64,000 nt of DNA from Saprospiraceae bacterium (GTDB lineage Bacteria; Bacteroidota; Bacteroidia; Chitinophagales; Saprospiraceae). This document shows, piece by piece, positions 7,846 through 17,110 of the stretch. The notes beneath the pieces were generated by a model, which worked only from the letters and a program-made list of their open reading frames with translations, ran no database searches and was not told the DNA's origin. The translations under genes were made by a program, and so were the position numbers. Positions within the stretch are counted from its first letter, which is position 1. The number at the start of each line of letters is the position of its first letter. The stretch spans positions 1 through 64,000 of the forward strand of contig JADKGD010000009.1 of assembly GCA_016717145.1 (NCBI GenBank), written 5' to 3'.

Positions 7846-8250
7846 GTCCCGAGGTTTTCACGAGGGTACTCCGGATCCTACAACAGTACTAACATAACCC
7901 TCCAATAGTTTCATTACGATACCAAAAGATTAAACCGGAGTTTTATTAGCCATTGTCATCTCAATGTACAGGTAGAAATACTAAATTATCTTTACGCTTT
8001 ACCCATCATCTTTGTTGATCTGGAACCGCCCACCAGAGGCATTGAATACAAAGTGGTACATAATCAGGGTCTTCGTAGTGTATGATAAATTATTGATTTA
8101 GAGTTTAATATAGTTTAGAAATTTTAGTGCAGTGGTTTTCCTAAATCCTATTAAAAAATTGTGCACTTTAGTCAGTTTTTTGCCCACTGCAGGTGGCCAT
8201 TTCTAAAGATAGTTCTGCCCCTTTCTGGCGCCAGTAGTATCCCAACAGTT
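7846..8250. other. Intergenic stretch without a supported gene
   Basis: No gene with a start codon is supported here. On the plus strand one frame is open for 58 codons up to a stop at 8083-8085 and has protein-like words (VEILNYLYALPIIFVDLEPP), but it has no start codon and no recognised family. It may be the relic of a gene or a transposase. Confidence 0.3.
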
Positions 8251-8883
8251 TCATTGTTGGTGTATGGAATCATGACAAGTTATACATACTGAAACTAGCC
8301 ATTCGATAGGCTCTTTCCCAATATTCAGCTTGGCGTATCTCGTATGATGGACTTGTGTAGCTCGTCCCCCACAATATACGCATCGCCAATTATCCCTTCT
8401 CAACACTACATAGCGCTTTCGCTTCCAATCTTCCGATTTGAGATATACATTTCTGTAGTATTCGCGACGAGGCAATAAAATCCGGCTTATATAGTCTGTT
8501 AAAAAACCCTCATCTTTTGAACTTGAGGTATTATGTCTATCAGACTTACTAAAAATTGAACGAAAAAACACAGAAAATACTATAATGACGATGATTAATA
8601 TTCCAATAATTACTGGTCCGAAGATATTTTCAATTGCATCATTATTCTTAACGTTCTTTTCATTAATAATTACTGGTCCTTCTTTTATTATAATTTTTTT
8701 TCTCTTTTTTTGCTTCTTCTTTTTTACAACAATATCATTTGACTCAGATGAAGTTGAATCTGAAAGCATTGTATCACGTACTGTAGAAATTATTGTTTTA
8801 AAAGTTGTATCTAATTGTAAACTGTCTTGCCCAAAACTTAAGCATGAAAAAAAGAAAAATATTATGAGGAGTAAAAGTCTCAT
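8251..8883 (-). CDS. Membrane-anchored HNH endonuclease-domain protein
   Basis: A 210-residue protein with an unusual layout. Residues 1-19 form an export signal ending SCLSFGQ. Residues 20-85 are low-complexity and very lysine-rich (VVKKKKQKKRKKIIIK). Residues 87-107 form a membrane helix (VIIGILIIVIIVFSVFF). The C-terminus (about 150-210) is an HNH domain with two zinc knuckles: Cys168-x-x-Cys171, then the HH pair at 179-180, then Cys200-x-x-Cys203-His204. Residues of the beta-beta-alpha metal fold are therefore intact. If the signal is cleaved, the helix would place the nuclease domain in the cytoplasm, facing DNA from the membrane. No partner gene is adjacent. Function is unknown; a role in DNA uptake or defence is only a possibility. 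Confidence 0.75.
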   Translation of the reverse strand: MRLLLLIIFFFFSCLSFGQDSLQLDTTFKTIISTVRDTMLSDSTSSESNDIVVKKKKQKKRKKIIIKEGPVIINEKNVKNNDAIENIFGPVIIGILIIVIIVFSVFFRSIFSKSDRHNTSSSKDEGFLTDYISRILLPRREYYRNVYLKSEDWKRKRYVVLRRDNWRCVYCGGRATQVHHTRYAKLNIGKEPIEWLVSVCITCHDSIHQQ

Positions 8884-9101
8884 AGCATTCAGCCAACTTA
8901 CTTATTTACCTAACAAATATATAGTATTTAATTTTTAAGGTAAATTTTGTTGATATATTTAAAAGCAATCATGCCCTTATTTGCCCATGCTGATGCAAAT
9001 TTCAGTCACATACTAGCCTGATAAATGCAACTTGTGCCATAACTTCTAATAACTAATCTTATCGAAATGAAATTAAAAATATGTCGAAAATCCAAACTGT
9101 A

Positions 9102-9284
9102 TTACACCGGTTTTTGAAGGCGGATGTATTCATTTGGAAGTTGAATTGTATATCCCTCTTTGAAGGACTCCGTTTGAAACGCCGGATTATATTTCATTTG
9201 TTTGCAATCTGACTTATTTGATAACTTTACGTCTTCCTTACAACACAAAGCTAAAAATAAAAAAATTAAAATTAAGGCTTTCAA
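9102..9284 (-). CDS. Small putative lipoprotein
   Basis: A 60-residue frame with an N-terminal hydrophobic signal and a lipobox-like LALCC followed by acidic and lysine residues, so it is probably an outer-membrane or periplasmic lipoprotein. It ends LPNEYIRLQKPV; no family is recognised. It begins just after the broken coding fragment at 9295-9431, and frame damage in this neighbourhood means the true length is uncertain. Confidence 0.4.
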   Translation of the reverse strand: MKALILIFLFLALCCKEDVKLSNKSDCKQMKYNPAFQTESFKEGYTIQLPNEYIRLQKPV

Positions 9285-9294
9285 ACATTAATTT

Positions 9295-9431
9295 CTAATG
9301 GTGAATAATTTCTTTTTTAGTTTCTTCAAAATCCTGAAAACTACCTTCACAAAAGTCTAAAGAAAATATTTTCCCCCAAAGCAATTTTCCGTTTGCAGTA
9401 AAAATATACCTGTCATATCTCCCGAATCAAA
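9295..9431 (-). pseudogene. Broken coding fragment downstream of the thioredoxin-like gene
   Basis: On the minus strand the frame reading RYDRYIFTANGKLLWGKIF followed by DFCEGSFQDFEETKKEII is clearly coding in style and stops at 9295-9297. Immediately upstream it meets a TGA, and other frames hold further protein-like text back to 9489 (for example HKYLIPGYFDSGDM). I read this as the C-terminal part of an unidentified gene with at least two frame breaks. Confidence 0.4.
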
Positions 9432-9488
9432 ATATCCGGGTATTAAATACTTATGAAAGAAAAATCTATTTTGACAATGATTGTATTG

Positions 9489-9963
9489 TTACGGATTTAG
9501 TCGCTTCAAGATTTTTATTAAGACATTAGATGTAATGTATTCAGGATATTGAAATATTATTTCATTGTCAGCGTTTAAAAAACAAAGCGATGGATAGGAT
9601 ATTTTTTATCAAACATACCTAATTGTTCAGCTAATTCAGGTATGCCTGTATTTGTACCTGTGGGTTTGTATCTGAAAGTAAATCCGTTAAAAATGATATT
9701 TTGCCTTTCTTCTGCGTTTAGGTCTACTAAGTAATATTTTTCATTGAGCATTTTAATGCTGTCGTCGTTCTTAAAGGTGGTGTTTTGCATCGTTTGGCAA
9801 TACTTACACCAGTCTGTATGAATAAAAACAACTACGTTTCTCTTTGCGACCTTTTGCAAACTATCTATTTGTTCAAATTGATAAGTTTTAAGTTGGGCAA
9901 ATGAAGTGTATCCTTGCAATAAAAAACAAGCCCAAACAATAAAAATAAGTGAATATTTTTCAT
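9489..9963 (-). CDS. Exported thioredoxin-fold protein (two frame breaks)
   Basis: A thioredoxin-like protein with the redox motif WCKYC preceded by VVVFIHTD, as in periplasmic DUF255/thioredoxin_7 proteins. The longest uninterrupted frame is 9575-9919. Its N-terminus is completed in another frame from an ATG at 9961-9963, MKNIHLFLLFGLVF, which gives a signal peptide cleaved after SFAQ. Its C-terminus continues in another frame as PSLCFLNADNEIIFQYPEY and stops at 9489-9491. Both breaks sit at T or A runs, where one base has been lost. The gene begins 16 bp after the TonB receptor gene, so it probably works with it, for example in folding or reducing its cysteines. Confidence 0.75.
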
Positions 9964-9979
9964 TATTTCAAATAGTATC

Positions 9980-12256
9980 TTATTCCCAAAAATGTTCTTG
10001 CCCTTGATTAGGTCCATAAACATAATTGGGATCAAAGGTTAAACCAAATGGATTATTTGTAGTTGCTAAAACTTGTCCGTTACTTCCAAACTGCACTTCT
10101 TTATCAAAAGGGTCGTTGGTTCTGGCAATGATAAACGGATTGCCTTTATTGGGTGTCCAATTCAATAAATTTTTTACACCACCATAAATTTCAAAATCCT
10201 TTAAACCACTATATGTCAATTGAATATTTTGAATACTCCACCAAGGGGAAGTTGGGCTTCTTGGATCACTCTCGCCTAACAATGGTAGTCGCATGGGACT
10301 GTAAATATTGCCTGTGTAATCAATTGATAAATCTGTTTGTTTGATTTTGTAGGATATGGCCCATATTCCCGTGAATTTTTCAGTTAAAATTTGTTGTTTG
10401 GTTGATCCATTTTTAGTTAAAGTATTTGCCATTAATGTTCCGCCGGTATTAATTTTTAGACCGTTATTAAAAGCTACATCAATATTTAAACTTACTCCTT
10501 TGCTTTCGGCATGGCCATTTAAATTGTCATAAATTATTTTGTTGGGGTCGGTATCGTAATCTCCCACTATTCTGTTGTTGAAATAGGTGTAAAATACCGA
10601 AGCGTCAAGCCCAATAAATGTTCCGTTTTTTGCAAATATTTTTTTGATATAATTGATATTTACATTGTAAGATTGCTCAGGATTTAGTTCATTTTTTATT
10701 TCCACAATTCTTGCTCCTGTAAGTGCTGCATGATCTTCGGTATATAAATTTACTACTCTAAAACCTGTACCGGCATTAAGACGAATAATGTTTTTTGGAT
10801 CTACTGTCACTTTATATGCAATTCTTGGTGTAAAGATGTTGCCATGAAATGAATTGTAATCGTACCTGAACCCAAGCAATAATTTGTGCTGTTTTGCTAA
10901 TGTAATTTCGTCTTGCACGAATACTCCTGGTAACCAAGTTTTTTGTGGTTGGTTTTGTTGATTTAGCGTGTCGGCAGTGGATGTGGCAGGCGTATTATCG
11001 TCATAAAAAGTATAACGTAATGATGTACCCACAAGCAAATCATTTCTACCTATTATTTTGTCCCAAGTTAATTGCGAAAAGGCAATATTTTGTTGTGCAA
11101 TGTATGAGGTCTTTCCATATCGGCTGTCCTGGTCGTGGTTATTATACGAAAAAGAAAGCATCAATTTTTCTTTGACCGGTAGTTGATAATTACCCAACAC
11201 TTCCCATCGTTTAGTGTAAATACTTTCCCCATATATACTATCACCACCCCTATAACTTTTATTCCAACGTATATCTCCTCCCCAGCGGTCTTCATACATA
11301 TACCTACCGGCAAGGCTGAAAACCCTATTGTCTTTCCTTTGAATATTCCACTTTTGAAAAACTGAAATTCTGTTTTGCAAAGTCATATCGGTAAAGTTGT
11401 CGTTGTTATTGTCAACTCTGTTTTGAAAGTTAAAATAATTTAGCCCGGTCAATACACTCGCTTTTTTGCCTGCATCCAACTTAAAGCCCAAATCAGCGTT
11501 TAACTCTTGCCAGCTTGTTGAAAAAATATCAGCAGAAAATAATGGCGCATTTTGTGGTTTTTTTGTAATGATGTTTATCAATCCGCCAACGGCTTCGCTA
11601 CCATAAAGTGAAGATGCAGGACCTTTTACGACTTCAATTCTTTCTACCAATGAATTTGGAATACCCGACAAGCCATAAACCGTAGAAAGACTACTTACTA
11701 TGGGCATACCATCAATGAGCACCATGGTATAAGGTCCTTCCAAGCCATTTATATGGATGTCGCCAGTATTGCACACATTACAATTCAATTGTGGTCTGAC
11801 ACCATTTACATTCTGCAAAGCTTCAAAAATACTTGGTGTGGGATTTTTTTTAAAATACGTTGGTTTAAATACTTCAACAGGTACCGGACTTTCCAGTCTG
11901 CTTATTTCTTTTAAAGTGCCTGTAATGACAACTTCTCCCAAATTCATATCGTAATTAGTTAAGTCAAAATTTAGTGTACTCTTTTCACCTTTTCTGACAG
12001 TGATTGATTTTACCACTTTATTGAAGCCAAGACAAGAAACTTCTGCCTGATAAGTTCCCGCTTTTAGATTTTCAATGATGTAAAAGCCTGACGTATCCGT
12101 TCCTGTTCCTGATTGTGTGTCTATTAAAAAGATATTTGCAAATTCCACTGGTTTACCTTCTGAAATCACTTTTCCCGAAATACTGGCTGTTTGAGATATT
12201 GATACTTGGACTAGTAGTGCAAATATTGCAGTTGTTACAGATTTATGTATCAACAT
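9980..12256 (-). CDS. TonB-dependent outer-membrane receptor, probable metal uptake
   Basis: A 758-residue receptor. After a signal peptide it has a carboxypeptidase-regulatory-like domain (about 25-105: SGKVISEGKPVEFANIFL), then a plug domain (about 120-235, with VLIDGMPIVSS and VEVVKGPASSLYGSEAVGG), then a 22-strand-type barrel ending in an aromatic residue cluster (GQEHFWE). The plug carries a CNVCNTGDIHI cysteine pair. It is transcribed divergently from an MntR/DtxR-type regulator with a palindrome between them, so import of manganese, iron or a metal complex under metal control is likely. This is inference from position; the ligand cannot be read from the sequence. The thioredoxin-like gene follows. 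Confidence 0.88.
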   Translation of the reverse strand: MLIHKSVTTAIFALLVQVSISQTASISGKVISEGKPVEFANIFLIDTQSGTGTDTSGFYIIENLKAGTYQAEVSCLGFNKVVKSITVRKGEKSTLNFDLTNYDMNLGEVVITGTLKEISRLESPVPVEVFKPTYFKKNPTPSIFEALQNVNGVRPQLNCNVCNTGDIHINGLEGPYTMVLIDGMPIVSSLSTVYGLSGIPNSLVERIEVVKGPASSLYGSEAVGGLINIITKKPQNAPLFSADIFSTSWQELNADLGFKLDAGKKASVLTGLNYFNFQNRVDNNNDNFTDMTLQNRISVFQKWNIQRKDNRVFSLAGRYMYEDRWGGDIRWNKSYRGGDSIYGESIYTKRWEVLGNYQLPVKEKLMLSFSYNNHDQDSRYGKTSYIAQQNIAFSQLTWDKIIGRNDLLVGTSLRYTFYDDNTPATSTADTLNQQNQPQKTWLPGVFVQDEITLAKQHKLLLGFRYDYNSFHGNIFTPRIAYKVTVDPKNIIRLNAGTGFRVVNLYTEDHAALTGARIVEIKNELNPEQSYNVNINYIKKIFAKNGTFIGLDASVFYTYFNNRIVGDYDTDPNKIIYDNLNGHAESKGVSLNIDVAFNNGLKINTGGTLMANTLTKNGSTKQQILTEKFTGIWAISYKIKQTDLSIDYTGNIYSPMRLPLLGESDPRSPTSPWWSIQNIQLTYSGLKDFEIYGGVKNLLNWTPNKGNPFIIARTNDPFDKEVQFGSNGQVLATTNNPFGLTFDPNYVYGPNQGQEHFWE

Positions 12257-12297
12257 TTTTTTATAAATTTATTTGTTATGGTCGCAAAAATAATAAA

Positions 12298-12313
12298 GTT
12301 AGACTAGTCTAAC
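12298..12313. promoter_or_regulatory. Palindromic operator between TonB receptor and MntR-type regulator
   Basis: GTTAGACTAGTCTAAC is a perfect 16-bp palindrome, 42 bp upstream of the receptor start and 60 bp upstream of the likely regulator start. Its TTAG...CTAA ends resemble boxes bound by DtxR/IdeR/MntR dimers. It is the obvious candidate site for autoregulation and metal-dependent repression of the receptor. Confidence 0.7.
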
Positions 12314-12336
12314 AAATAAAGCTTGAATTATATTTA

Positions 12337-12344
12337 TATCTTTG
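12337..12344 (+). promoter_or_regulatory. -7 box TATCTTTG of the MntR-type gene
   Basis: TATCTTTG fits the Bacteroidota -7 consensus TAnnTTTG. It lies 2 bp before the first in-frame ATG (12346). Because a transcript would start around 12350, the second ATG at 12373, preceded by AAAGGAA, is the better start of the regulator. No well-spaced -33 TTTG is evident. Confidence 0.5.
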
Positions 12345-12372
12345 TATGGTCATTCTAAAATATTCAAAGGAA

Positions 12373-13080
12373 ATGTTGTCACAAACTGAAGAAAATTATT
12401 TAAAAGCATTGCTAAAAATCACTTTTGACAATGGAAATACGGAGGTTGGCACAAATGAGTTGGCAACACTATTAGCTGTAAAACCAGCCACTGTAAGTGA
12501 TATGCTTAAAAGACTTAAAGAAAAAGAATTGGTCGATTATGAAAAGTATGGAAAAATATCTTTGACATCCGAAGGCAGAAAAAGAGCCATTGAAGTTATT
12601 AGAAAACACCGGCTGTGGGAAACCTTTTTGTATGAAAAATTTGAGTTCACCTGGGATGAAGTGCATGAAGTCGCAGAACAACTAGAACATATTCAGTCGG
12701 CAAAACTTATTGACAAATTAGACAAATTTTTAGATTATCCGGAATTTGACCCACATGGCGACCCTATACCTGACAAGAATGGTGAGATAAAAGTACACTT
12801 TAAAAAAACTTTGTCCGATGTAGAAGTGGGAAATAGTTGCAAAATGGTTGCTGTGAAAGACAATTCAACTTCGTTTTTGCAATATGTTGTCAAAGTAGGT
12901 TTAGGAATTAATAATGAAATAAAAGTTTTGTCAAAACAAGATTATGATGCCTTACTTGTTATTGAAGTTAATGGTATCAGGTCGTCTGTTAGCCAAAAAT
13001 TTGCTGAAAATATCTTTATAGTTTGTCAAAATTGTATAATTGGTAGCGCTTGTTCAAAAGTTAAATGTGAGATAAATTAG
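12373..13080 (+). CDS. MntR/DtxR-family metal-dependent transcriptional regulator
   Basis: A 235-residue regulator. An N-terminal winged helix (LSQTEENYLKALLKI, then VKPATVSDMLKRLKEKELVDYEKY) is followed by the dimerisation and metal-binding region (RKHRLWETFLYE, EVHEVAEQLEHIQS, with His and Glu residues placed as in the family). A C-terminal FeoA/SH3-like domain occupies about 150-220. Such proteins sense Mn2+ or Fe2+ and repress uptake genes. I prefer the ATG at 12373 because the upstream promoter box leaves no room for the earlier ATG at 12346. It faces the TonB receptor across the palindrome at 12298-12313. Confidence 0.9.
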   Translation: MLSQTEENYLKALLKITFDNGNTEVGTNELATLLAVKPATVSDMLKRLKEKELVDYEKYGKISLTSEGRKRAIEVIRKHRLWETFLYEKFEFTWDEVHEVAEQLEHIQSAKLIDKLDKFLDYPEFDPHGDPIPDKNGEIKVHFKKTLSDVEVGNSCKMVAVKDNSTSFLQYVVKVGLGINNEIKVLSKQDYDALLVIEVNGIRSSVSQKFAENIFIVCQNCIIGSACSKVKCEIN

Positions 13081-13867
13081 TACAGTCAAAAATGTCTTGC
13101 CTTAGTGGTTTGTTAGATTTTGGGATAAGGGAACATGAATCATTGATTTGTCATTAAAAAAGTTTACATTTTTTTTATCCATGCATCGGATTAACAAATG
13201 TTTCTACCTTTTACGAATAGTTCTTTCACATTTTTTGAGTTTTTACTTTATTTTTTGAGTAACGAATTTTGTTGGACTTTAACCGTAATTATACAATAGA
13301 AATCGTTATGAGAGCCTAAATTGCAATAAATCAGCAACTTAGCTTCGAAAAGCAGCACGCCTATGTGATCGAGGTCGTTCGAGACATAAAGATGTCTCGT
13401 GACCGAAGTGAAAGGGAGCTTTAGCCCCGCAGCAAAGCGAGGAGCGATTAGCGTACTCAAAACACTTTGTGCGATAGCCAAAGTGCTTTTGTGTAAAACT
13501 GAAGATAAGTTGTCTGCCGCGACGGATCCTGATTTGCAGTAGCTAAGCTTTGGAATAGATTTTATAATGCATAATCCGGATTGAACAAATCTACTACAGC
13601 ATTTGGCAGGCCCATTGACTTTGTAAAATTGTCAAAGTCAAAAAGATGTTTCTATTTTGCGAGGATTTTATCTATATTTGTGCCTGCAACAAAACGAAAT
13701 GGCCATATTTGCAACAAAGCAAAACAACAAGTGTCGCCCTTTTTAGGATACTTTTAATCAAGAACGTTATAGGATATTTATCTCTGTATTTGAGTAAGTA
13801 ATCTTAAAATCAAAAAAATTAACTATTTAATAATTAGGTCTAATTAAAACATGTATAATAATAACAA
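13081..13867. other. Gene-free 0.8-kb spacer with hairpins and a promoter
   Basis: I see no supported gene. The stretch holds two clear hairpins: GAGACAT-AAAG-ATGTCTC near 13380 and CACTTTG-TGCGATAG-CCAAAGTG near 13465-13488. A -7-like box TATATTTG lies at 13673-13680. The box is about 190 bp upstream of the secreted-protein gene at 13868 and may drive it through a long leader. Confidence 0.4.
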
Positions 13868-16576
13868 ATGAATCTGAATACAAAAATCGCAATTAATATA
13901 CTTTTTTTTATGCTGCTATCTCAAATTGGTTTTGGTCAGAAACCTCAATCTGAAAAAAATGAAAGAGAAAAAAATGAAGACATCAGAGCGCGGATTGAAC
14001 AGGAAATATATATGACCAAAGATCCCAAATTGGGCTATGTTCCGACAGAAAGATTAATAGCTGCCAAATCAGTTGCTGAAAGACAAAAAAACAATGGAAG
14101 CCGGGATGCTTTAAGTGGGGTTTCCTGGAAACCATTAGGTCCAAAAAACAGGGGTGGAAGGTCGCGAACCATGCTTATTGACGCCAATGACCCGACTGGA
14201 AAAACAGTATTTGTCGGAAGTGTAGGTGGGGGCCTATGGAAAACAACTGATATTACTTTGACCGATCCCATCTGGAATCCGGTAAATGATTTAATGGGCA
14301 ACCTTGCAGTAACCTCAATTGCTCAGCATCCTTCCAATGCCATGATTATTTACCTGTGTACCGGTGAAGGTTATAATAATGGAGATGCCATTCGAGGTTT
14401 AGGTGTATGGAAAAGTACAGATGGTGGAACAAGCTGGACACAACTGGCAGCTACCAATAATTCAGACTTCTACTACTGTCAAAAAATACTGGTAAGTAGT
14501 ACCGGTATTTTATTTGTAGCTACAAAGACAGGATTACGCAGGTCAGCTAATGGAGGTACCACATTTACAAAAGTATTGGGTTCCGGTCTTGGAATAACGG
14601 GCGCCGGTAACGATTTTGCATATGATATAGAAATTGCTTCCAATGGCGATGTATATGGAAGTTTAAGCGGTTCTATTCATAAATCTACTGATGAAGGCGT
14701 GACTTTTGATGCCGCTCCTACTTTACCAGTATCTGCCAGTAGAATTGAACTGTCCTGTGCTGCATCTGATGCTGCCTATGTATATGCCATTTGTTATGCG
14801 TCAAATGTCGTAAGTGGTATCATCAGGACTACTGACAGCGGGTTGACCTGGTTGGCGCGTACTAACATCAGTGGTGGTAGTCAGGGCTGGTATGATTTGT
14901 GTATTGGTGTCGACCCTAATAATCGGGATGTTCTATTTGTGGGCGAAATAGATTTATGGAAATCCATAAATGGCGCTTCTACATGGACCAATGTCACCAA
15001 TGTGTATTCAGGCGGTTATGTGCACCCTGACCAACATAATATCGTCTATAAATCCGGAAGTTCGTCAGAAGCTTATATTACCAATGATGGAGGCATTTAC
15101 CGAAGCACAAATATAAATGCAGCCACCCCATTGTTTTTTTACAAAGGCAACAATTACATCACTACCCAATTTTATGCCTGCGCAATGCATCCTACTGCGT
15201 TGACCAATTATTTTCTGGCAGGTGCTCAGGATAATAATACTTTTAAGTTTACATCCGGTATTCTCCAAAATGGTATTGTTGCCTGGGGCGGAGATGGTGC
15301 TTTTTGTCATATTGACCAGAATCAACCACAGTATCAGATCGTTTCATCTCAAAATGGGAATTATGGCAGGACAAATGATTGGGGCACAAACTGGACAAGT
15401 GGTCCGACTATTTCAGGGGGAAGATTCATAAATCCGAGTGATTATGATAACGTAAATAATATTATGTACTCCTGCGCTGCTGCCAATAATTATAAAAGAT
15501 GGGATGATATGCCAAATGGAAATACTGTTACTAATGTAGCTATGACATTTGGTGGGCAAATATCTGCTGTTAAGGTTTCACCCAATACTTCAAACCGTGT
15601 ATTTTTTGGTATTGATAACGGCAGGGTTTATAGGATTGATGATGCCAATTCATCTACCGGCACTTCCACCAATATAAGTACCGGATTACCTTCAGGCTAT
15701 ATAAACTGCATAGAAGTAGAAACAGGAAATGACAATCATTTGATGGTAGTTTATACAAATTATGGTGTAAATAGCGTCTGGGAAAGTATAAATGGCGGAA
15801 CAAGCTGGACTAGTGTTGAAGGCAATTTGCCTGACATGCCTATACGTTGGGCTTTGTTTAACCCAAGCAATACTGATCAGGCAATTTTAGCCACAGAATT
15901 GGGAATATGGAGTACAGATAACCTGAATGGCGCATCGACCGTTTGGGGAACAAGCAATACAGGATTGGCAAATGTAAAAGTATCTATGCTCCAAATGAGA
16001 CAGTCCGACAAACTTGTCATCGCAGCTACCCATGGTAGAGGCTTGTATTTTTCAGATATTTTTACGTCCCCTACCGCACTATTTGATGTTGAAAAGAAAG
16101 TAGGGTATATAGGAACAGGAATAAAATTTTTAAGTACTTCTTATAAAGCCACTTCATGGAGTTGGAATTTTGGTGATGGAAATGTATCAGCTCTAGAAAA
16201 TCCGGTTTATGCTTACGCAACATCAGGCTTGTTTACGGTGTCACTGACCATCAATAATGGCGCCTCTACTATTACTAAAACCGGACTTATATTGATTCTT
16301 CCCAATAAATCAATTCCATATCTAATTGCAGATGGAGGTGGTTTTGAGATAAATCCAAATGATTTTGGTGTTGATCATATAGCCAATACATCATGGGAAA
16401 AAGGAAGCTCAAATGTAGGTGGTAAAAATGGAACACATGGCGGCAGTAATGCCTGGGTGACAGGATTGACAGGCAGTTACGCCGATAATACAGAATCCAA
16501 CTTAATGACGCCAAACTACGATTTTTTCTTTACCAGGCATTTATACTTTAAAATTTTGGTCCAAATTCTCAACTGA
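13868..16576 (+). CDS. Secreted Asp-box/beta-propeller protein with PKD domain (main part)
   Basis: A large exported protein starting with a signal peptide that ends QIGFGQ. Residues about 75-730 consist of sortilin/BNR-like propeller repeats; recurrent Asp-box motifs are seen, such as KSTDGGTSWTQL, RSANGGTTFT, KSTDEGVTFD, RTTDSGLTW and ESINGGTSWTS. A PKD domain follows (about 745-825, with SWSWNFGDGN and NPVYAYATSG). The frame leaves the true one at 16522, where a T6 run appears to carry one extra base, and ends with an unrelated tail. The protein continues at 16524-17090. Such proteins are usually cell-surface or secreted enzymes or adhesins exported by the T9SS; no catalytic residues can be assigned. 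Confidence 0.85.
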   Translation: MNLNTKIAINILFFMLLSQIGFGQKPQSEKNEREKNEDIRARIEQEIYMTKDPKLGYVPTERLIAAKSVAERQKNNGSRDALSGVSWKPLGPKNRGGRSRTMLIDANDPTGKTVFVGSVGGGLWKTTDITLTDPIWNPVNDLMGNLAVTSIAQHPSNAMIIYLCTGEGYNNGDAIRGLGVWKSTDGGTSWTQLAATNNSDFYYCQKILVSSTGILFVATKTGLRRSANGGTTFTKVLGSGLGITGAGNDFAYDIEIASNGDVYGSLSGSIHKSTDEGVTFDAAPTLPVSASRIELSCAASDAAYVYAICYASNVVSGIIRTTDSGLTWLARTNISGGSQGWYDLCIGVDPNNRDVLFVGEIDLWKSINGASTWTNVTNVYSGGYVHPDQHNIVYKSGSSSEAYITNDGGIYRSTNINAATPLFFYKGNNYITTQFYACAMHPTALTNYFLAGAQDNNTFKFTSGILQNGIVAWGGDGAFCHIDQNQPQYQIVSSQNGNYGRTNDWGTNWTSGPTISGGRFINPSDYDNVNNIMYSCAAANNYKRWDDMPNGNTVTNVAMTFGGQISAVKVSPNTSNRVFFGIDNGRVYRIDDANSSTGTSTNISTGLPSGYINCIEVETGNDNHLMVVYTNYGVNSVWESINGGTSWTSVEGNLPDMPIRWALFNPSNTDQAILATELGIWSTDNLNGASTVWGTSNTGLANVKVSMLQMRQSDKLVIAATHGRGLYFSDIFTSPTALFDVEKKVGYIGTGIKFLSTSYKATSWSWNFGDGNVSALENPVYAYATSGLFTVSLTINNGASTITKTGLILILPNKSIPYLIADGGGFEINPNDFGVDHIANTSWEKGSSNVGGKNGTHGGSNAWVTGLTGSYADNTESNLMTPNYDFFFTRHLYFKILVQILN

Positions 16577-17090
16577 AATTGATTATGACGGGTATAGAAT
16601 CGAATACAGCCTTGATAAAGGTGTTAACTGGCTTCCATTAGGGACTACGACCGAATCAAATTGGTATAATTTTGCAAATACAGGAGGAGACGCTGTCTTT
16701 CCTGTAAATGAAGCTTTTTTTAATGGCTCGGTTTCAACTTATACCTTGTATACAAGGAACGTTTCTTCTCTAGCCGGCAGCCCAAGTGTAGCATTCCGAC
16801 TTAGATTTAAAACCGATACAAATACCACTGCAGCTGGAATAGCCGTAGATGATTTTGAAGTCACAGGTCCGGCAAATTTCTGGAATGGCCGGGTAAGTAA
16901 TGTATGGTCAAATGCGGCTAATTGGGATAGTAACCTGGTACCCGGTATCAATAGTTCAGTAATAATTCCATCCGTTGCTCCAAATTTTCCGGTTGTATTC
17001 AGTACAACTGAAATAAAAAGCATAGTACTAAAACCAGGTAGCTATCTAACCTTAAATAATGGGCAAGTATTGAAAATTAATGGTCAATAA
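16524..17090 (+). CDS. Continuation of the Asp-box/PKD protein; C-terminus probably truncated
   Basis: This frame continues the preceding gene after a one-base slip: DFSLPGIYTLKFWSKFS, then VAFRLRFKTDTNTTAAGIAVDDFEV (a MAM/laminin-G-like beta module), then FWNGRVSNVWSNAANWDS, a motif typical of Bacteroidota secreted proteins. It stops after LKINGQ with no T9SS sorting domain, although proteins of this type normally have one. The stop lies 20 bp before a truncated copy of another gene's start in reverse orientation (17111), so the 3' end was probably lost by rearrangement. Confidence 0.75.
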   Translation, partial: FSLPGIYTLKFWSKFSTEIDYDGYRIEYSLDKGVNWLPLGTTTESNWYNFANTGGDAVFPVNEAFFNGSVSTYTLYTRNVSSLAGSPSVAFRLRFKTDTNTTAAGIAVDDFEVTGPANFWNGRVSNVWSNAANWDSNLVPGINSSVIIPSVAPNFPVVFSTTEIKSIVLKPGSYLTLNNGQVLKINGQ

Positions 17091-17110
17091 TTATAAGATA
17101 CGCAAACCCT

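Noticed and set aside
13248..13481. 77-codon minus-strand frame in the spacer
   Set aside because: It crosses two hairpins and has no recognisable family or start signal.
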